55,542 nt of DNA, taken from Branchiostoma floridae (Eukaryota > Chordata > Leptocardii > Amphioxiformes > Branchiostomatidae). Below are positions 10,813-22,439 of this stretch, one piece after another. Numbering within the stretch: position 1 is the stretch's first letter; each line of letters begins with the position of its first letter. Position numbers and translations under genes: made by a program. The notes beneath the pieces are model-generated. The model did not search any database, was not told the DNA's origin, and saw only the letters and a program-made list of their open reading frames with translations. The stretch is from NCBI RefSeq assembly GCF_000003815.2, contig NW_023365749.1, positions 116,581 to 172,122 of the forward strand, given 5' to 3'.

Positions 10813-11480
10813 GATTACGTAAGAAATCAGCATCATTCATCGGCCGCTGGCGCTAGTAACTAGTTTCCCCGTGTTACATTTAGGACAATGCTAAGTACCT
10901 TTCGACCTTCAGACGTACTCATGGCGCAGGTCAGTCTGACGCAAAGGAACGTTATCAGTACAACATTCCTGCGCATCCGCAAAGTAGCAAACATGACACA
11001 CGTACAGGTCCTCAAGAGTGACATGGCGTCTAATTATATCACATTTTACTCGCCTGCTTTCCTCAACATTTGTTTAATACAGTTTGCGCTCGTCGCTCAA
11101 CGCCCCCCCCCCCCCCGTGTAGACTATTTGACATTCAGTAGTTTCTAGCGAGGACCAATCAAATAGCTGCTGGCAGGTCACTGACATTGGGCGATAACTG
11201 CGAGCTTTTCGCACCCTTGCTTATCATGCAAATGCCGTGAACTCAAATCAAGCAGGCATTATTGTTTGTCATTTTGCACCGTGCGGGAGCTTTACTTGCT
11301 CACAAACAACTCTATATATCAGTTTAAAAAGTTTACTTTGGTGATCAAAAGGTGACGGGACTGTAGCGAGTTTTCGTGCCATTAAACTTTTTGAAATGGC
11401 GGCCCTACAGTTTATTTCCGTCACTTTTATTACGCGCTTTGTCAGTTTAGTTCTATTTTTTCGTGAACACCAACGTCAAG

Positions 11481-11551
11481 GCTTCGTGGCGTAGTTGACT
11501 AGTGATTGGATTTGTAACTTTTGGACCAGAGTTCGAACCTGACGTGGTGCA
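11481..11551 (+). tRNA. tRNA-like sequence (degenerate, Thr-like; possibly a SINE head)
   Basis: It has an A-box-like TGGCGTAGTTGACTAG and a B-box GAGTTCGAACC at tRNA spacing, followed by a T-run. The loop TTTGTAA would give anticodon TGT (Thr), but the anticodon stem does not pair properly and the acceptor stem is weak. I treat it as a tRNA pseudogene or SINE promoter rather than a working tRNA. Confidence 0.35.
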
Positions 11552-14460
11552 ATTTTTTAAAGTTTTCTTTGTTGAATATTTTACTTTTTATCACTATACG
11601 GTCGTACTTTTGTAACTGAAATGTTTCGCTTCTTGTCACTCCCCAAAAATGTTGTCACCCCCAAAAGTTGTGGCTTTTAGTACGTGTCACCCTATGTTTC
11701 AGTGCTATTTCCTTGCATTCACAAAAATGAAAACAGTACGTAGTTCTACAACTTACAACTTGTACCTTGTAACAAGGCAAAGAGACGTCTCTGATGACCC
11801 GGTGTACAACGGCTGTAGTAAGTTGTCAAATATATGCGTTATGCACTCAAGTCGTGTTGTTTGCTGATTATTCAGTCCGTCCTTCTATTCTATATAACCA
11901 GGATTCAAAGGGACCAGCTCATAAAAATACATGCTGCAAACTAAAGGAAGCCCCACCAAGATGTCCTTTGTAATGTATTGACGGTATTTAACAGCTAGTA
12001 ATCGACGGACAATAGGTGTGAAACATTCCTCCCTGGCCCTCGCGTGCCACCGGTCTGGCGTTAATTGGTTACTCTGCATTTGAAAGAACCGGCTTCATGG
12101 GCGTTGACCTCGCTAGAAATCTACTTCATAACATTTAGAGCTAGGCCCCCCCCCCCCCCCAAAAAAAAAAATAAATCCAGCGCTGCTTGAAGCCTGAAGT
12201 CTGTTAAGGAGGCTAGGAATGCGATACGTTTGTGATCATACGACGATCGCGAACGCACGACGTATGTGACCGGGCATCAACCGGCAATTCCACCGATAAG
12301 TTGTGTAAGGTCAGTTTGCATCATTACCCGGACATCGCCCTAAATCTGTCCCTAACGCCAACTGCCAGGAGACAGGAGGTCAACACAGATGTACTGAACA
12401 GGTGTTTCCAAGGCTTTGTTCTGTTGTAAACTTATCTTACCGACTGACCCGCAAACACACGCACTACCCAAGACAAACAAGAGGCGGTGAATTATCGATA
12501 GACTAAAAATGCTGAGTCAGCAAACCTGTCCGTATAGTCATCAACAGAGCTTTGTGGTTTGGCCTCAAGATAACTTATGATAGGCCAGGGCCATACTTCC
12601 GAACCAGGGCCCAGTCGGTTGTTTGCGGATACTAAGAATTAAAGTGTATCTTTATAATGTAATATAAATATGCGCAATTTATGTTCTGAATGATTTTTGG
12701 TACGTTTTATGTTTCTGATGCCTTTGATACTTTCAGTTCCCCAAAATTGCCGACAGGGCCCCGGGTTGGACATGTGAGTTTAGCATTACAGTTAATGATC
12801 GAATCATTCTGCCCATATAAGGCCATACTGTCCTGAGTCCCGTCAAAGCGGTTTTAAATTCTTTTTCTGGCCTGCGATATTTCCCATGTCCTTGAAAAGT
12901 AGATTACATTGCAACATAAGGACCCTTTTGCGTTCGGTGTTTAGATACTAGTACTGTAGTTGAAAACGGGAAGCATAAGAAGACGGTAGCAATAAAAGAA
13001 ACATCGCTTTTAACGAAACGAAACTGTTCGCAAATTGAGCGATCTATCAAAGTTTGACCTAAATTCAAGATGGCGGAAGGTCGACGACATAGATTCCCCA
13101 TTGTCCCCTTACGCATGGGTAAATTTGGCGGAAGGTCTCTGAAATCGGTTCATCATACTAGGCATTCATTGCTCATGTAGAGGGTCAATGCATTTTGACC
13201 CCCGGCCTTTGCATTCAAACTGCCGTGTCCATATTTTTCTACCCACTTGGCTGAAAAGATAGTCAATTCGAATCACGTCTCAAAATAAATGAAACACACC
13301 AGGTGATGTCACATTTACAGCTTATATTGTATCCATAATGTTTTACATTGCCATGGACTTAAATCTCCTATCTAAAAGACTTTTAAACTATACTATAGCA
13401 GAGAGTACTTTGTTAGCTACTTGTCATTTCTATATACAACTTACAAGCATATGTAAATCTATAGCATAACAAAAGATATAATGTAATATAATGTAATATA
13501 ATAGAACTATGTTAGTTATCAAAGTCTATAACATGATAATGCTATGATAATAATCCCAGTTGCCTTACAGTTTAACGACTTTACTAAAAACTCGTAACAC
13601 TAAGAGTTCACACAAGTTTGCTACATGTTAGTTTGTTACACGCTACATAACATAAGGTGAGAAATCATCCGCAATTGGTTCATCAACAATCTCATGAGGC
13701 GCTTTCCCCTGAAAACGTATCATTCAAACTTAAGAAACAAGTTATTCTCCTTACAGACAAGGACGTTATCAACATTGTTTATAGCGCTCGACAAACTAGG
13801 AAAAGCTACGGTTATATATAACTACAAACTGTACAATATGCAAACAATCGGAATGCCACGGTTGGATAAGACTGTGTCGACCGAGTGGGCGCTAAGAAAT
13901 CTTAAAATGAGCTAAAAAAAGACAGAACGTCAACAGACGATAAAGCATGGACAGACTGTGGACCTAAAGAAAGCTACACTCCACCTCAATCCTTCCTGGT
14001 CAGGAACAACATACACTGCTCATGTGACACTCTTAAAATTGCACTGAATAACGTTATTTACAATTCAGTTCGTGTCTCCAAGTCATTGCTTTTAGCGTAT
14101 GTGGCTTTACATGTAAGAAAAGTGCTGATTTACTTATATCATTAAAACGACCTTGCCTTTACAGTTACCGACTTTCAAGTCGGTTCTAAAGTTTTAATAT
14201 GTAATACATCAGACTACGACCAACATGTCAAACAACTACCTAACAAGTAGTTCTCTTGTCGAAATTCTGACGAAGATAAAGTTTGCTGAAGTGAAGTAGA
14301 TTTCATCATAAGCCGAATATGCTGCAATGTTCTGTCCACTTCTTGACGATTTTGGGTGATGGTATTGAATGATCATGATTGATCGAAACAGTATAGATAG
14401 TTATTTACAGAATCAAGTTCAATGAACGGCTTCGTTTTGTTCAGTTTCAAACTTTCATAG
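11552..14460. other. No gene recognised
   Basis: Contains a C14A10 homopolymer junction near 12147-12170 and an AT-rich (TAATA) repeat near 13480-13500. Open frames are all under 75 codons without known motifs. Confidence 0.5.
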
Positions 14461-14692
14461 TTTTCCGCGTGAACTGCTACTTTATGCTAAGTTTGTGGTG
14501 ATGGCGATAGCGCTGTTGAATGAGCTGCTACTTTCTGCTCAGTTTTTGGTGATGGCGATTGCGCTGTTCAATGAGCTGCCAGCTACTTTCTACTCAGTTC
14601 TTTATTTTGTTGATACTGATTGCGTTGCCGAATGTGCTGCTACTTTCTGCCCAGTTCTTGTTGATGGCACGAATTAGCTGCTAGCGTTACGC
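14461..14692 (-). repeat. Minisatellite in the 3' UTR of the dioxygenase gene, derived from the stop-codon region
   Basis: On the minus strand, four further copies of a 45-61 bp unit follow the stop. Each unit resembles ATCGCCAGCATCACCAAGAA then CTGAGC...GTAGCAGCTCATTC, which is the last codons of the gene plus the first 3' UTR bases. The coding end itself is therefore unit 1 of the array. A minus-strand AATAAA at 14606-14601 lies inside it and could serve for polyadenylation. Confidence 0.85.
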
Positions 14693-14923
14693 TCAGTTCT
14701 TGGTGATGCTGGCGATGATCTTCCTCTCCTTGACTCCCGGGTTGCAGCCCATCCTGCCGTGCCCCACCATGAAGTTGTCCATGACCAGCACGTCCCCCTG
14801 CCGCCAGTGGAACCCGTACGAGTTCTTCCACTGCACCTCCCGCACATGCGCCAGGTCCTCCTCCGAGAACTCCTCCCCGTCGCCGTAGGAGGTGTGGCGA
14901 GGGAACTCCGAGATGTGCTTGGT
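14693..14923 (-). CDS. Dioxygenase exon 6 (distal His and stop)
   Basis: Seventy-six codons plus TGA. DVLVMDNFMVGHGRMG holds the third iron ligand; the protein ends RKIIASITKN. Acceptor CTCCCCGCAG. Confidence 0.92.
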   Translation of the reverse strand, partial: TKHISEFPRHTSYGDGEEFSEEDLAHVREVQWKNSYGFHWRQGDVLVMDNFMVGHGRMGCNPGVKERKIIASITKN

Positions 14924-17900
14924 CTGCGGGGAGAGAAACAAGGTGAGCTTAGTGTAGAGAAGAGAAGAGTAGAGTAGAGCCGTTTCAGCCGGGTAGGAGT
15001 GTCGACTCCAGTTTGGGCTGCTCTTCAATTCAATGGCAATTGGTTCTACCGGCCGGATAGCGCCAAAATATACGGCTGTGCTGTGAGAACACAACCTTCA
15101 CTCTGTCAGCATCCGTACGACTCAGATCGTGCCTTCGTCAGTCAATGTTGACCACCAACCATGGTAAAATACTTATTCATATCAATCTTACCTCTTTACG
15201 CACTATATATAGCTTTAACACAGTCCTATATAAGAATTACAGTCTATGCCACATAGGGCACATCTGCTAGACTCAGTTCTATTGCAAAGTTGTAANNNNN
15301 NNNNNNNNNNNNNNNNNNNNNNNNNNNNNNNNNNNNNNNNNNNNNNNNNNNNNNNNNNNNNNNNNNNNNNNNNNNNNNNNNNNNNNNNNNNNNNNGTGTC
15401 ATGGCATGCTGTTGCCCCATTGGGGGTAAATGCAGTAAGTTAAATATAAAGGGAATAACAGGAAGGCTATACCTTAACAAGAGCATTATATATAAAGGAA
15501 GTAAGACTGACCTCGTTCATGAACTCAGGGTGGACCTTGAAACAGGATCCGTTGTGCTCGGTGAGCTGGTTGAACCAGTAGGTCTCCCCGCTGCCGGGAT
15601 GCTCGGACAGCCCGTCCGTGCTGAACCAGTACGACAGCGAGTCGTCCGCGTTCCAGCGGTACGAGAAGCCCTTGCCAGTCAGGAACCGCTCCACCTACGG
15701 ATAAGGTACAAAATCACTGATGAATGACACTGGTGGACGTACCGACTACCAAGTATCTAATACCAGCTCAGAAGAGAGCAAGAAATACTACATTTTGTAG
15801 TAGTCATCAACCCAGGGTTGAGGTGTTCAGAAATGGACCAGGACGTATCGTAGAATGGGCCTATAATTGCCATCAAGTATTGCGAAGCATCATCACAGTT
15901 CACTAGACAGCTTTCAACAACTCATATGTACAGCTGAATGTGAAACGGTTAGTTGGACACGTCGTTCAGTACTAGTATAATAAACCAGCTACTGCTGCGC
16001 CGTGTTACACCGAAGTCAGCAGTTTTTTTCCCCAGCTATACAGATACCGAAGTACAATTATTCCGGCCACACATATACTAGATACAGACATATATATAGA
16101 CACATATACACATACCTCCTCCCGGTCCTCGCTGTGCATGTTGGACTGCCAGTTCCAGCTGCTGCGCGACTTGTCGGCGATGTTGCGCACGTAGCGGATC
16201 TGGCGCGTGCGCACACGCTCCACCAGGGAGGGGTCCATGTCGCGCATCACACCGCGCATGTCCGTGACGGGGGTCTCGCCGCCGCCATGTTCTCCAGGGG
16301 ACTTGATGCAGCAAAACATCACCTGGGAAATAAACGACAAGGGTCAAGGACAATTCTGATTGGGCGCTTCCTGTCACGTGACCGTGAGGTAATATAGAAT
16401 CCGCCATGTTGTTGGGTTAAAGAGAGATGTTAAGTTGATATATGTGTAATGCTGGAGGTGCATACCGGTGTGGGAAGTAGAAGTAAGGTATTAAGTACCA
16501 GTACAACAAAACACACCAAGCGTAAATTGTTGTTATTATTATTACTATTATTATTATTGTTATGTTATTGTTGTCTTAGTGTCCCACCTTTTGCGGAGGA
16601 GCCGGCATGAAAGACAACTCGGTGTGGATGTCGATGGTGAACTCCAGCGGGTCGTCGTTAGAGGAGTACACGTTCGTGTCCAGCTGCTCCCTGTGGAAAC
16701 ACAAGAAGATTCGTATTAAAGTTCGTTTCTTCCTTCTAGCCCAGTGTCATTCACATCACGGTGTTCAAATAGGGCTGCAAGTTTCTTACTGTTTCAGTAG
16801 CATGGTATATTCTACAGAGTCAGATTGTCAGCCCTTCCCCTCTAAGATCCTCTATTATGTTAAACGTACACATCCTGGCATGGGACACACGGTCCTGATT
16901 ATTTGCCTTGCTTTTTGGCACCGCTTCGAAGGCGGAGACTAAGATGGAGTCTTACGATCGTCCCGAAAACGTACCTCTTCGAAACAAATTTTTGTCGGTC
17001 CGTTAATGCAAAAGTGGGGAAGATGTTTTCTCGGGAGGCAGGAAGGACGATTAAGAGAAACTTTCTTAGTGTTCATCTATATGTTTGAGACATCGGCATG
17101 GTCAACTTGAGACGTTGGCAAACAATATACGAAGGTACTGGGATGACGTTTTATATAATTATGCAAACCGGCACTAAATTCAACATCGACAGAATTGACA
17201 CAGGACTAAACGTGTCAACAAACGGTTAAAACGTTTTCCAACAAGTAATTTTCCCTACCGCCTGCCTGCGTGGCCGACATAGTCCCTTGGCGCTAGGCCA
17301 GTCCCGTCAAATAGCCTGGCGTAGTCCTCGCGGGTCCGGATGGGCAAGCCGCGGAACAGCAGCACGCCTGTCGGAACAAAATAGATAAAAACAAAACGCG
17401 CGGTTTTATTTTCTGAAAGAGGAAATAAAACATAAGCTAAAACTTCAAATGTAGGACGTGGAACTACAGACATTTTTTTCTTTCAATTGTTAACTTTTTT
17501 TCTTTGTAAAGACTTCCGATAACTTTTCGCAACTTCAATTGCCCCACCCATATTTCCAAAGCATGTACTCGGCTTACGAAATCCATGATGTTTGGTCTAT
17601 TTGACTACAGTTAAGTAATGAAATGGCAAGGAGCGAAATGGTCATCATGTGGGGAAAAATATACAAAAAAACTGAAAGTTTTTCATCTTAGGAAACAGTA
17701 CCCCCCCCCCCCCCCATCCATTCCCTCCCCCCTCACGACTCTGAAGTGCCGTCACAATCAAGTTTCATACTTTTCATAAATAATTTACTACCCCCTCCCC
17801 CCCAAAAAACAACTAAACAGCAAAGCAACTACTGAAGAAACGCAAGCAACACATCTCTACATAACACCGCCTCCATATAAAGATGGTGGTTTGCGGCTCT

Positions 17901-20900
17901 GTTTGTTGTCTTTACCACATACGTGAAGTTACCGCGCCGTGAGGCCGGCCCGCTCCCGCCCAGACTGCTCGCGGGCTGCCATAGAACAGAGAACATGTAA
18001 GTGCCATGCGACCTCTGACCCTAGGGTGACCTCAGGTCCCAAGTTGACCTCTGACCCAGGGTGACGTCTGACCCCGGGGCATCCACAGACGACGAAGCCG
18101 ACCGCAGCTCTACAGTAAATATTATAATAACTTCAATGGTAGCCGCCTGGTGTTCTTGCTAATAACAAAATAGCTGCACGCTCAACTCCGCTTGATGTGT
18201 GGTATGATGACGTCAATGTTTGGATAACCAAACTGCTGTTCTTTTACACAAAACCTTTACCTGTGGTCCTGTCAGGTCTTGAGTTGCGTACGCAAGATGT
18301 ACGCAAGATGTACGTAAGTGTCGCTATAAATGTCTCAAAACACAAGAAAAAGGAGAAGCACAAGCAACTATTCGTAGTTTAGTGGTCTTCCGGTGGCTGC
18401 GTAATGCTGTTGATATGTTAGTTATCAGTTTTCGTGGAAACGAGAATAAAAATCTCAGCTAGCTGCACCCTAAAGTCCCTGAAAATATCAAATAGAAGGG
18501 CCTTAGTCGTCAAGACGCCTTCGGTCTCTCCGCTCGGTTGTCTCACCAGAGTCATCAAAACTGGTGGTTGGGCCGACATCAATACGTGACAGCAACTGTA
18601 GTGGGTCGTCCCTTCAACTTTCTTCAACTTACAGCGCTAGCCTGAAAACCATCTCTTATCAATTAGCTCCACTATGATGTCGTGGTCGTTTCCGGCAGGT
18701 AAATGCAGGCTTACAAAGTTCGCCGCACAACCCTAAAAGCTGTAAAGTCTCGGTGAGGAAAATATTCCCACATCGAAGAAAAACTTTCCCATATTACCAA
18801 ACGTCAAAGAATAATGAAACACATAAAAAACCTCGGTAACTCGCACAAATGCACAGCAAGCAAAAACGTCGAATTTCCAAACCCAAACCTTAATAACTAT
18901 ACAGGTTTAAGTTAGAGAGAGATCCAAGCAAAGCGGTAAAGGAAAGACAAAACAAACAAAAAATAACCCTTACACACCACGACACGTACGCCCAAAAACT
19001 TACCACCACCTCAGGCACCTGATATGTTATGTTAATGATATCATCTAAAAACTTAATGACATCTTGTTTAAGCAGCAAAGTTTCAACAAGCGGTGCAGAT
19101 AAGCAAACAAGGCGCTGTGAAAGCATGTAGCTAGTTACACTGGAGAGTAAGTTCCCAATGATTGTCTATATTGTAATGATTTACCACAGGTGACGGGCCC
19201 CTGCCTGGGACCGTGTAAACAGTACAGGACAGATCCGGTTCTCGTAGGATTGCGCAATTCCTGTGCCAATCTTTGATTGGCAACTTTACAAGGACTTAAG
19301 TGGGCGTAATGTTTACCTACATTGTACCGTTAGGTTTGCATGTGGTTACAGGTGTTCCATTGTTGAGGGTGATATTGCTACAGTCCACCTTTCAAGGTTT
19401 GCTGTTGCCAGTGCGCATTTAAGATTGCTTTGTAATTAGAAAAGATAGACACTCATGTTTTGCCTCACCTGATTATATGGAGGTTTACTTATCATCCTAT
19501 ATATTGTTTAATTAGTAGAATTTTAGTATTCATTCTGTATTCTTTTTCTCTTTTTTTTTATTATATCTTATAGTTGACCATACAAAACTAAAAGTCACTG
19601 TACTTTTTGTCGTGTCAATAAAGCTTACTTTTAAAACGCGATATTACTAGGGCTTTGAAGCATTTTATTGCAATCTTCTCCGATTTGCCGATCACGAACG
19701 TCTGTGCTGAGGCCCAAGCTATAAAACTTAGCCATCATTCGTGGTTCTCACTGGTTGCTAGTAAAATGTCATGATCACAAGCAGTTTTTTTAAAACTTGG
19801 CCAAAAACATGGAGAACTGAAGAGTCAATGACAGCTAAACAGTGGGACATCGACGATCGCCAAATATTTAATGTTGCTGTCTATTGTACTTTATGAATAA
19901 ACCATAGGCGTGAAATCCGTGCCCGAACTTGCCAGTTACGTAAGAAAAAAGACCAAGGCCGTCTCATTGGAAGTCTAGGTCGAGTACGTGATGCCCCATG
20001 ACGCAATCAGCAGACTAATTAAACACAGACATAGATACACATGCGCGTAGCATAGCAATCCTGGCAGCAGCATGTTTGAGTTATGTTAAGAGGCGTGTTT
20101 GAAGTGTGTTAAATGAAATGTTAAGAGGCGTCAACGTCGCGACTGTTCAAAACTGCAACGTCACCTAGCCTCCTTCGCCCTTTTTGCGGGCGTTTGCGTA
20201 ATTTGTTGAGGGGGAGGCATATTCGTGATTTTTCTTCTTTTTTTTAATCTTTTAATCTCGGTCAGGTTTTATGTCGGGAAGGATTTTGTGGCCCAAGAAA
20301 TGTCAGAACCTTTGGAATTCTCATTCCTTTCTTCGTACAAGAGACGAGAGAAATCTTGAAAACTGTTTGTCCCGAGTCTCGTTACTTGTGCCTTCACTTC
20401 AGCGCAACCTTGGTTTGCCAAACATGTGTTACATAAACTCAAATCACGCGAGTTATATATAGTCGGGCGATAACCGCTTTCGCAAATTTTCCCGCGAAGA
20501 TTAAGGAATCATCTAACTGCCTGGTGGAGTTAGATATCCTGCTGCGCAGATCTCTCCCATGGTGGCAAGCTGTTTTCTTTGACTTTTTTGTCTGACTTGC
20601 CTAACACGAGTGCGATATGAAGACAGCGCAAATCAGTCGAAGACAATCCATAGAAAACCGCCCGCCACCCAGAAGATTTACGCAGGAGGTGACGCAATAC
20701 ACGCAGTGGGTGCATGGGCGTCCGCGTAACATATGAAATTGTCGGACTCTCCAAGCATTGTTACCTATTTATCACATGCCCCGTTCTCTGTCCGCACTCC
20801 ACTTTCATGGCAGTCTCTACCAGACTGACTTCGCTGGCTATTATAGGGAGAATAATTTGCCATGGGAGTTTTGCTACCAGAGGAGTTGGTCAGCCGCATG

Positions 20901-22439
20901 GACAGACTCCCCTGGCCAATTTTCCGATTTTTTTGCCAAATTCTACGGATCCCCGCACACCCGTATAAAGAAGGCCTGGTGGAGCCTCGAAGTTACCACT
21001 GTGGAGAGAAGTGCGGATAGAAATCGAGAAGTGATAAAAAGTTCACAATCTTTCCCAAGAATATCAGCTTGGAGAGATATATCATGTAACGCGACTGTGT
21101 ACATAAAGTTGATAAACAGTGACGGTCCCGTTATTTGCATATATGACAGGAAGAGTCCACACTGGCCACAGTCCTAGCATGGGTGTCCGCGTGACTCAAC
21201 TGTCCTGACCCAATTCTGTGCGCCAATACGTCTAACTAGCACCCGAGGAACTTCTTTGTGTAGATAACGTCTTTTAGTTTATGAATTTCAGATGGTTTCA
21301 TGGATCTACCGGTCAATTAAATCAAAAATCTTCCCCAAGAATCTCTGCTTGGAGAGATATATCATGTAACGCGACTGCGACACATAAACAGTGATGGTTC
21401 CGTTATTTGCATATATGACAGGAAGAGTCCACGCTGGCCACAGTCCTAGCATGGGAGTCCGCGTGACCCAAGTGCCTTGACCTAATTGTGTCCGTCGATA
21501 CGTCTAACTGGCACCCGAGGAACTTCTTTGTATAGATCACGCGTTTTTTCTTTACGAAATTTCAGATGATATTATAGATATCTACCCCTAGAGGAACTGA
21601 TTATTCAAAAACGCATCGGAGCGCCGAACACAAATCAAATGTCCTGCTTGGAGATACCGGATAAAAAGTCATTTCTAGTACGACATGTCAGTCGATCAAC
21701 TGTTCTCACAGCAAAGTTTATGCATAAAACATTTTTATTCAGAATGAAAGGGGGTTTGTTGTTCATATTAAACTTTAGGGAATCCATCTTACAGTAAAGT
21801 TGAAGATCTTTATACAACCTCTACAAAGTCTTGGCAGGAATGATGGAAGGAGCGATGTGCAACAGAGATATGTTGGCCGCGTGACAAGCGTCAGCGAATT
21901 TTACAGTTCTTCAACAAAGTTTTGGCACACATTCATCAGATCCTATCATAAATAACACCTACTACCGCTCACTTAACTGTAAGAAATCAGCTTTGAATGG
22001 AAGAACATTTACAGTTGTCAACATCTACACATAAATTCAGCCCTTATTTCATTTTGGTGGTTTTTTAACGACAGACGAAACGTACGTAGATTTTTATCTT
22101 ACCTGTCTTTGACAGTTCCCTGTCCACTATTTCCCTCACCATCGCCCCCCACTCTTCCAGGGGGAGTTTGTCTGCATCGGCGGGCGCTTTGGGGTGGAAC
22201 ACGGCGGGGAAATCCACTCGGATGGGGTTCAGGGTGGCAGGGAACCCCTTGGTGTCGGAGCCGGGGAGGAACGGGCGCCCGGCGAGCTTCGCCGCGTTGT
22301 ACTTGGGCAGGTTGTCGGTCTGGACGAGCTCGGGCGCCGCCAGACCGAGAGCGCGGGCCCGGGGTATGAGCAGGGGCCGGGCAGCTCGGCTGAGCGCCTG
22401 GGAGGTGGACTTCAGGATGGCGGGGGCGCTGGGCAACAT
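14693..22439 (-). CDS. TauD/clavaminate-synthase-like Fe(II)/2-oxoglutarate dioxygenase, probably mitochondrial
   Basis: Six exons join in phase on the minus strand: 22439-22103, 17367-17259, 16690-16588, 16322-16116, 15694-15512 and 14923-14693, totalling 1170 nt (389 residues plus TGA). All introns are GT-AG. The family fold is recognised from LLFRGLPI, the metal ligands in IDIHTELS (HxE, the clavaminate-synthase variant of HxD) and the distal His in DNFMVGHGRMG, with GGGETPVTDMR and ETYWFNQL between. Such enzymes couple oxidative decarboxylation of 2-oxoglutarate to hydroxylation of a small substrate; the substrate here is unknown. The Arg/Ala-rich, acid-free N-terminus (MLPSAPAILKSTSQALSRAA) suggests mitochondrial import. 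Intron 1 is 4.7 kb. An assembly gap lies in the last intron. The gene appears intact. Confidence 0.9.
15296..15395. other. Assembly gap (100 N)
   Basis: One hundred Ns, a conventional placeholder for a gap of unknown size, in the last intron of the dioxygenase gene. Confidence 0.99.
15512..15694 (-). CDS. Dioxygenase exon 5
   Basis: Sixty-one codons containing GFSYRWNADDSLSYWF and GETYWFNQLTEHNGSCFKVH. Acceptor ATCCGTAG, donor GTCAGT, phase 0-0. Confidence 0.9.
16116..16322 (-). CDS. Dioxygenase exon 4
   Basis: Sixty-nine codons, VMFCCIKSPGEHGGGETPVT followed by DMRGVMRDMD and a helical stretch. Acceptor TTTCCCAG, donor GTATGT, phase 0-0. Confidence 0.9.
16588..16690 (-). CDS. Dioxygenase exon 3 (HxE metal site)
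   Basis: It encodes EQLDTNVYSSNDDPLEFTID then IHTELSFMPAPPQK. The His and Glu of IHTE are the predicted first two iron ligands. Acceptor TTTCCACAG, donor GTGGGA, ends phase 0. Confidence 0.9.
17259..17367 (-). CDS. Dioxygenase exon 2
   Basis: It encodes GVLLFRGLPIRTREDYARLF and ends DYVGHAGR with phase 2. Acceptor TTCCGACAG, donor GTAGGG. Confidence 0.9.
18009..18075. promoter_or_regulatory. Cluster of DR1-like nuclear-receptor half-sites in dioxygenase intron 1
   Basis: Three tandem DR1-like pairs on the plus strand: CGACCTCTGACCC, TGACCTCTGACCC and TGACGTCTGACCC, with an extra TGACCT near 18028. DR1 is the site type used by HNF4/RXR-PPAR receptors. The pairs lie in a short imperfect repeat, so the cluster may have arisen by duplication. 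Function is inferred only. Confidence 0.4.
21048..21570. repeat. Two direct repeats, period about 280 bp, in dioxygenase intron 1
   Basis: Copy 1 (about 21048-21297) and copy 2 (about 21328-21570) share GCTTGGAGAGATATATCATG, TTTGCATATATGACAGGAAG and CACCCGAGGAACTTCTTTG. Spacing of the first motif is 280 bp. No coding motif was recognised. Confidence 0.85.
22103..22439 (-). CDS. Dioxygenase exon 1
   Basis: It starts at the ATG at 22439-22437, encodes the presequence-like N-terminus and VDFPAVFHPK, and ends in phase 1 (AAGACAG|GTAAGA). Confidence 0.85.

Noticed and set aside
20758-21177. 139-codon open frame in dioxygenase intron 1
   Set aside because: It overlaps the 280-bp direct repeat, the second copy breaks the frame, and no motif was recognised.
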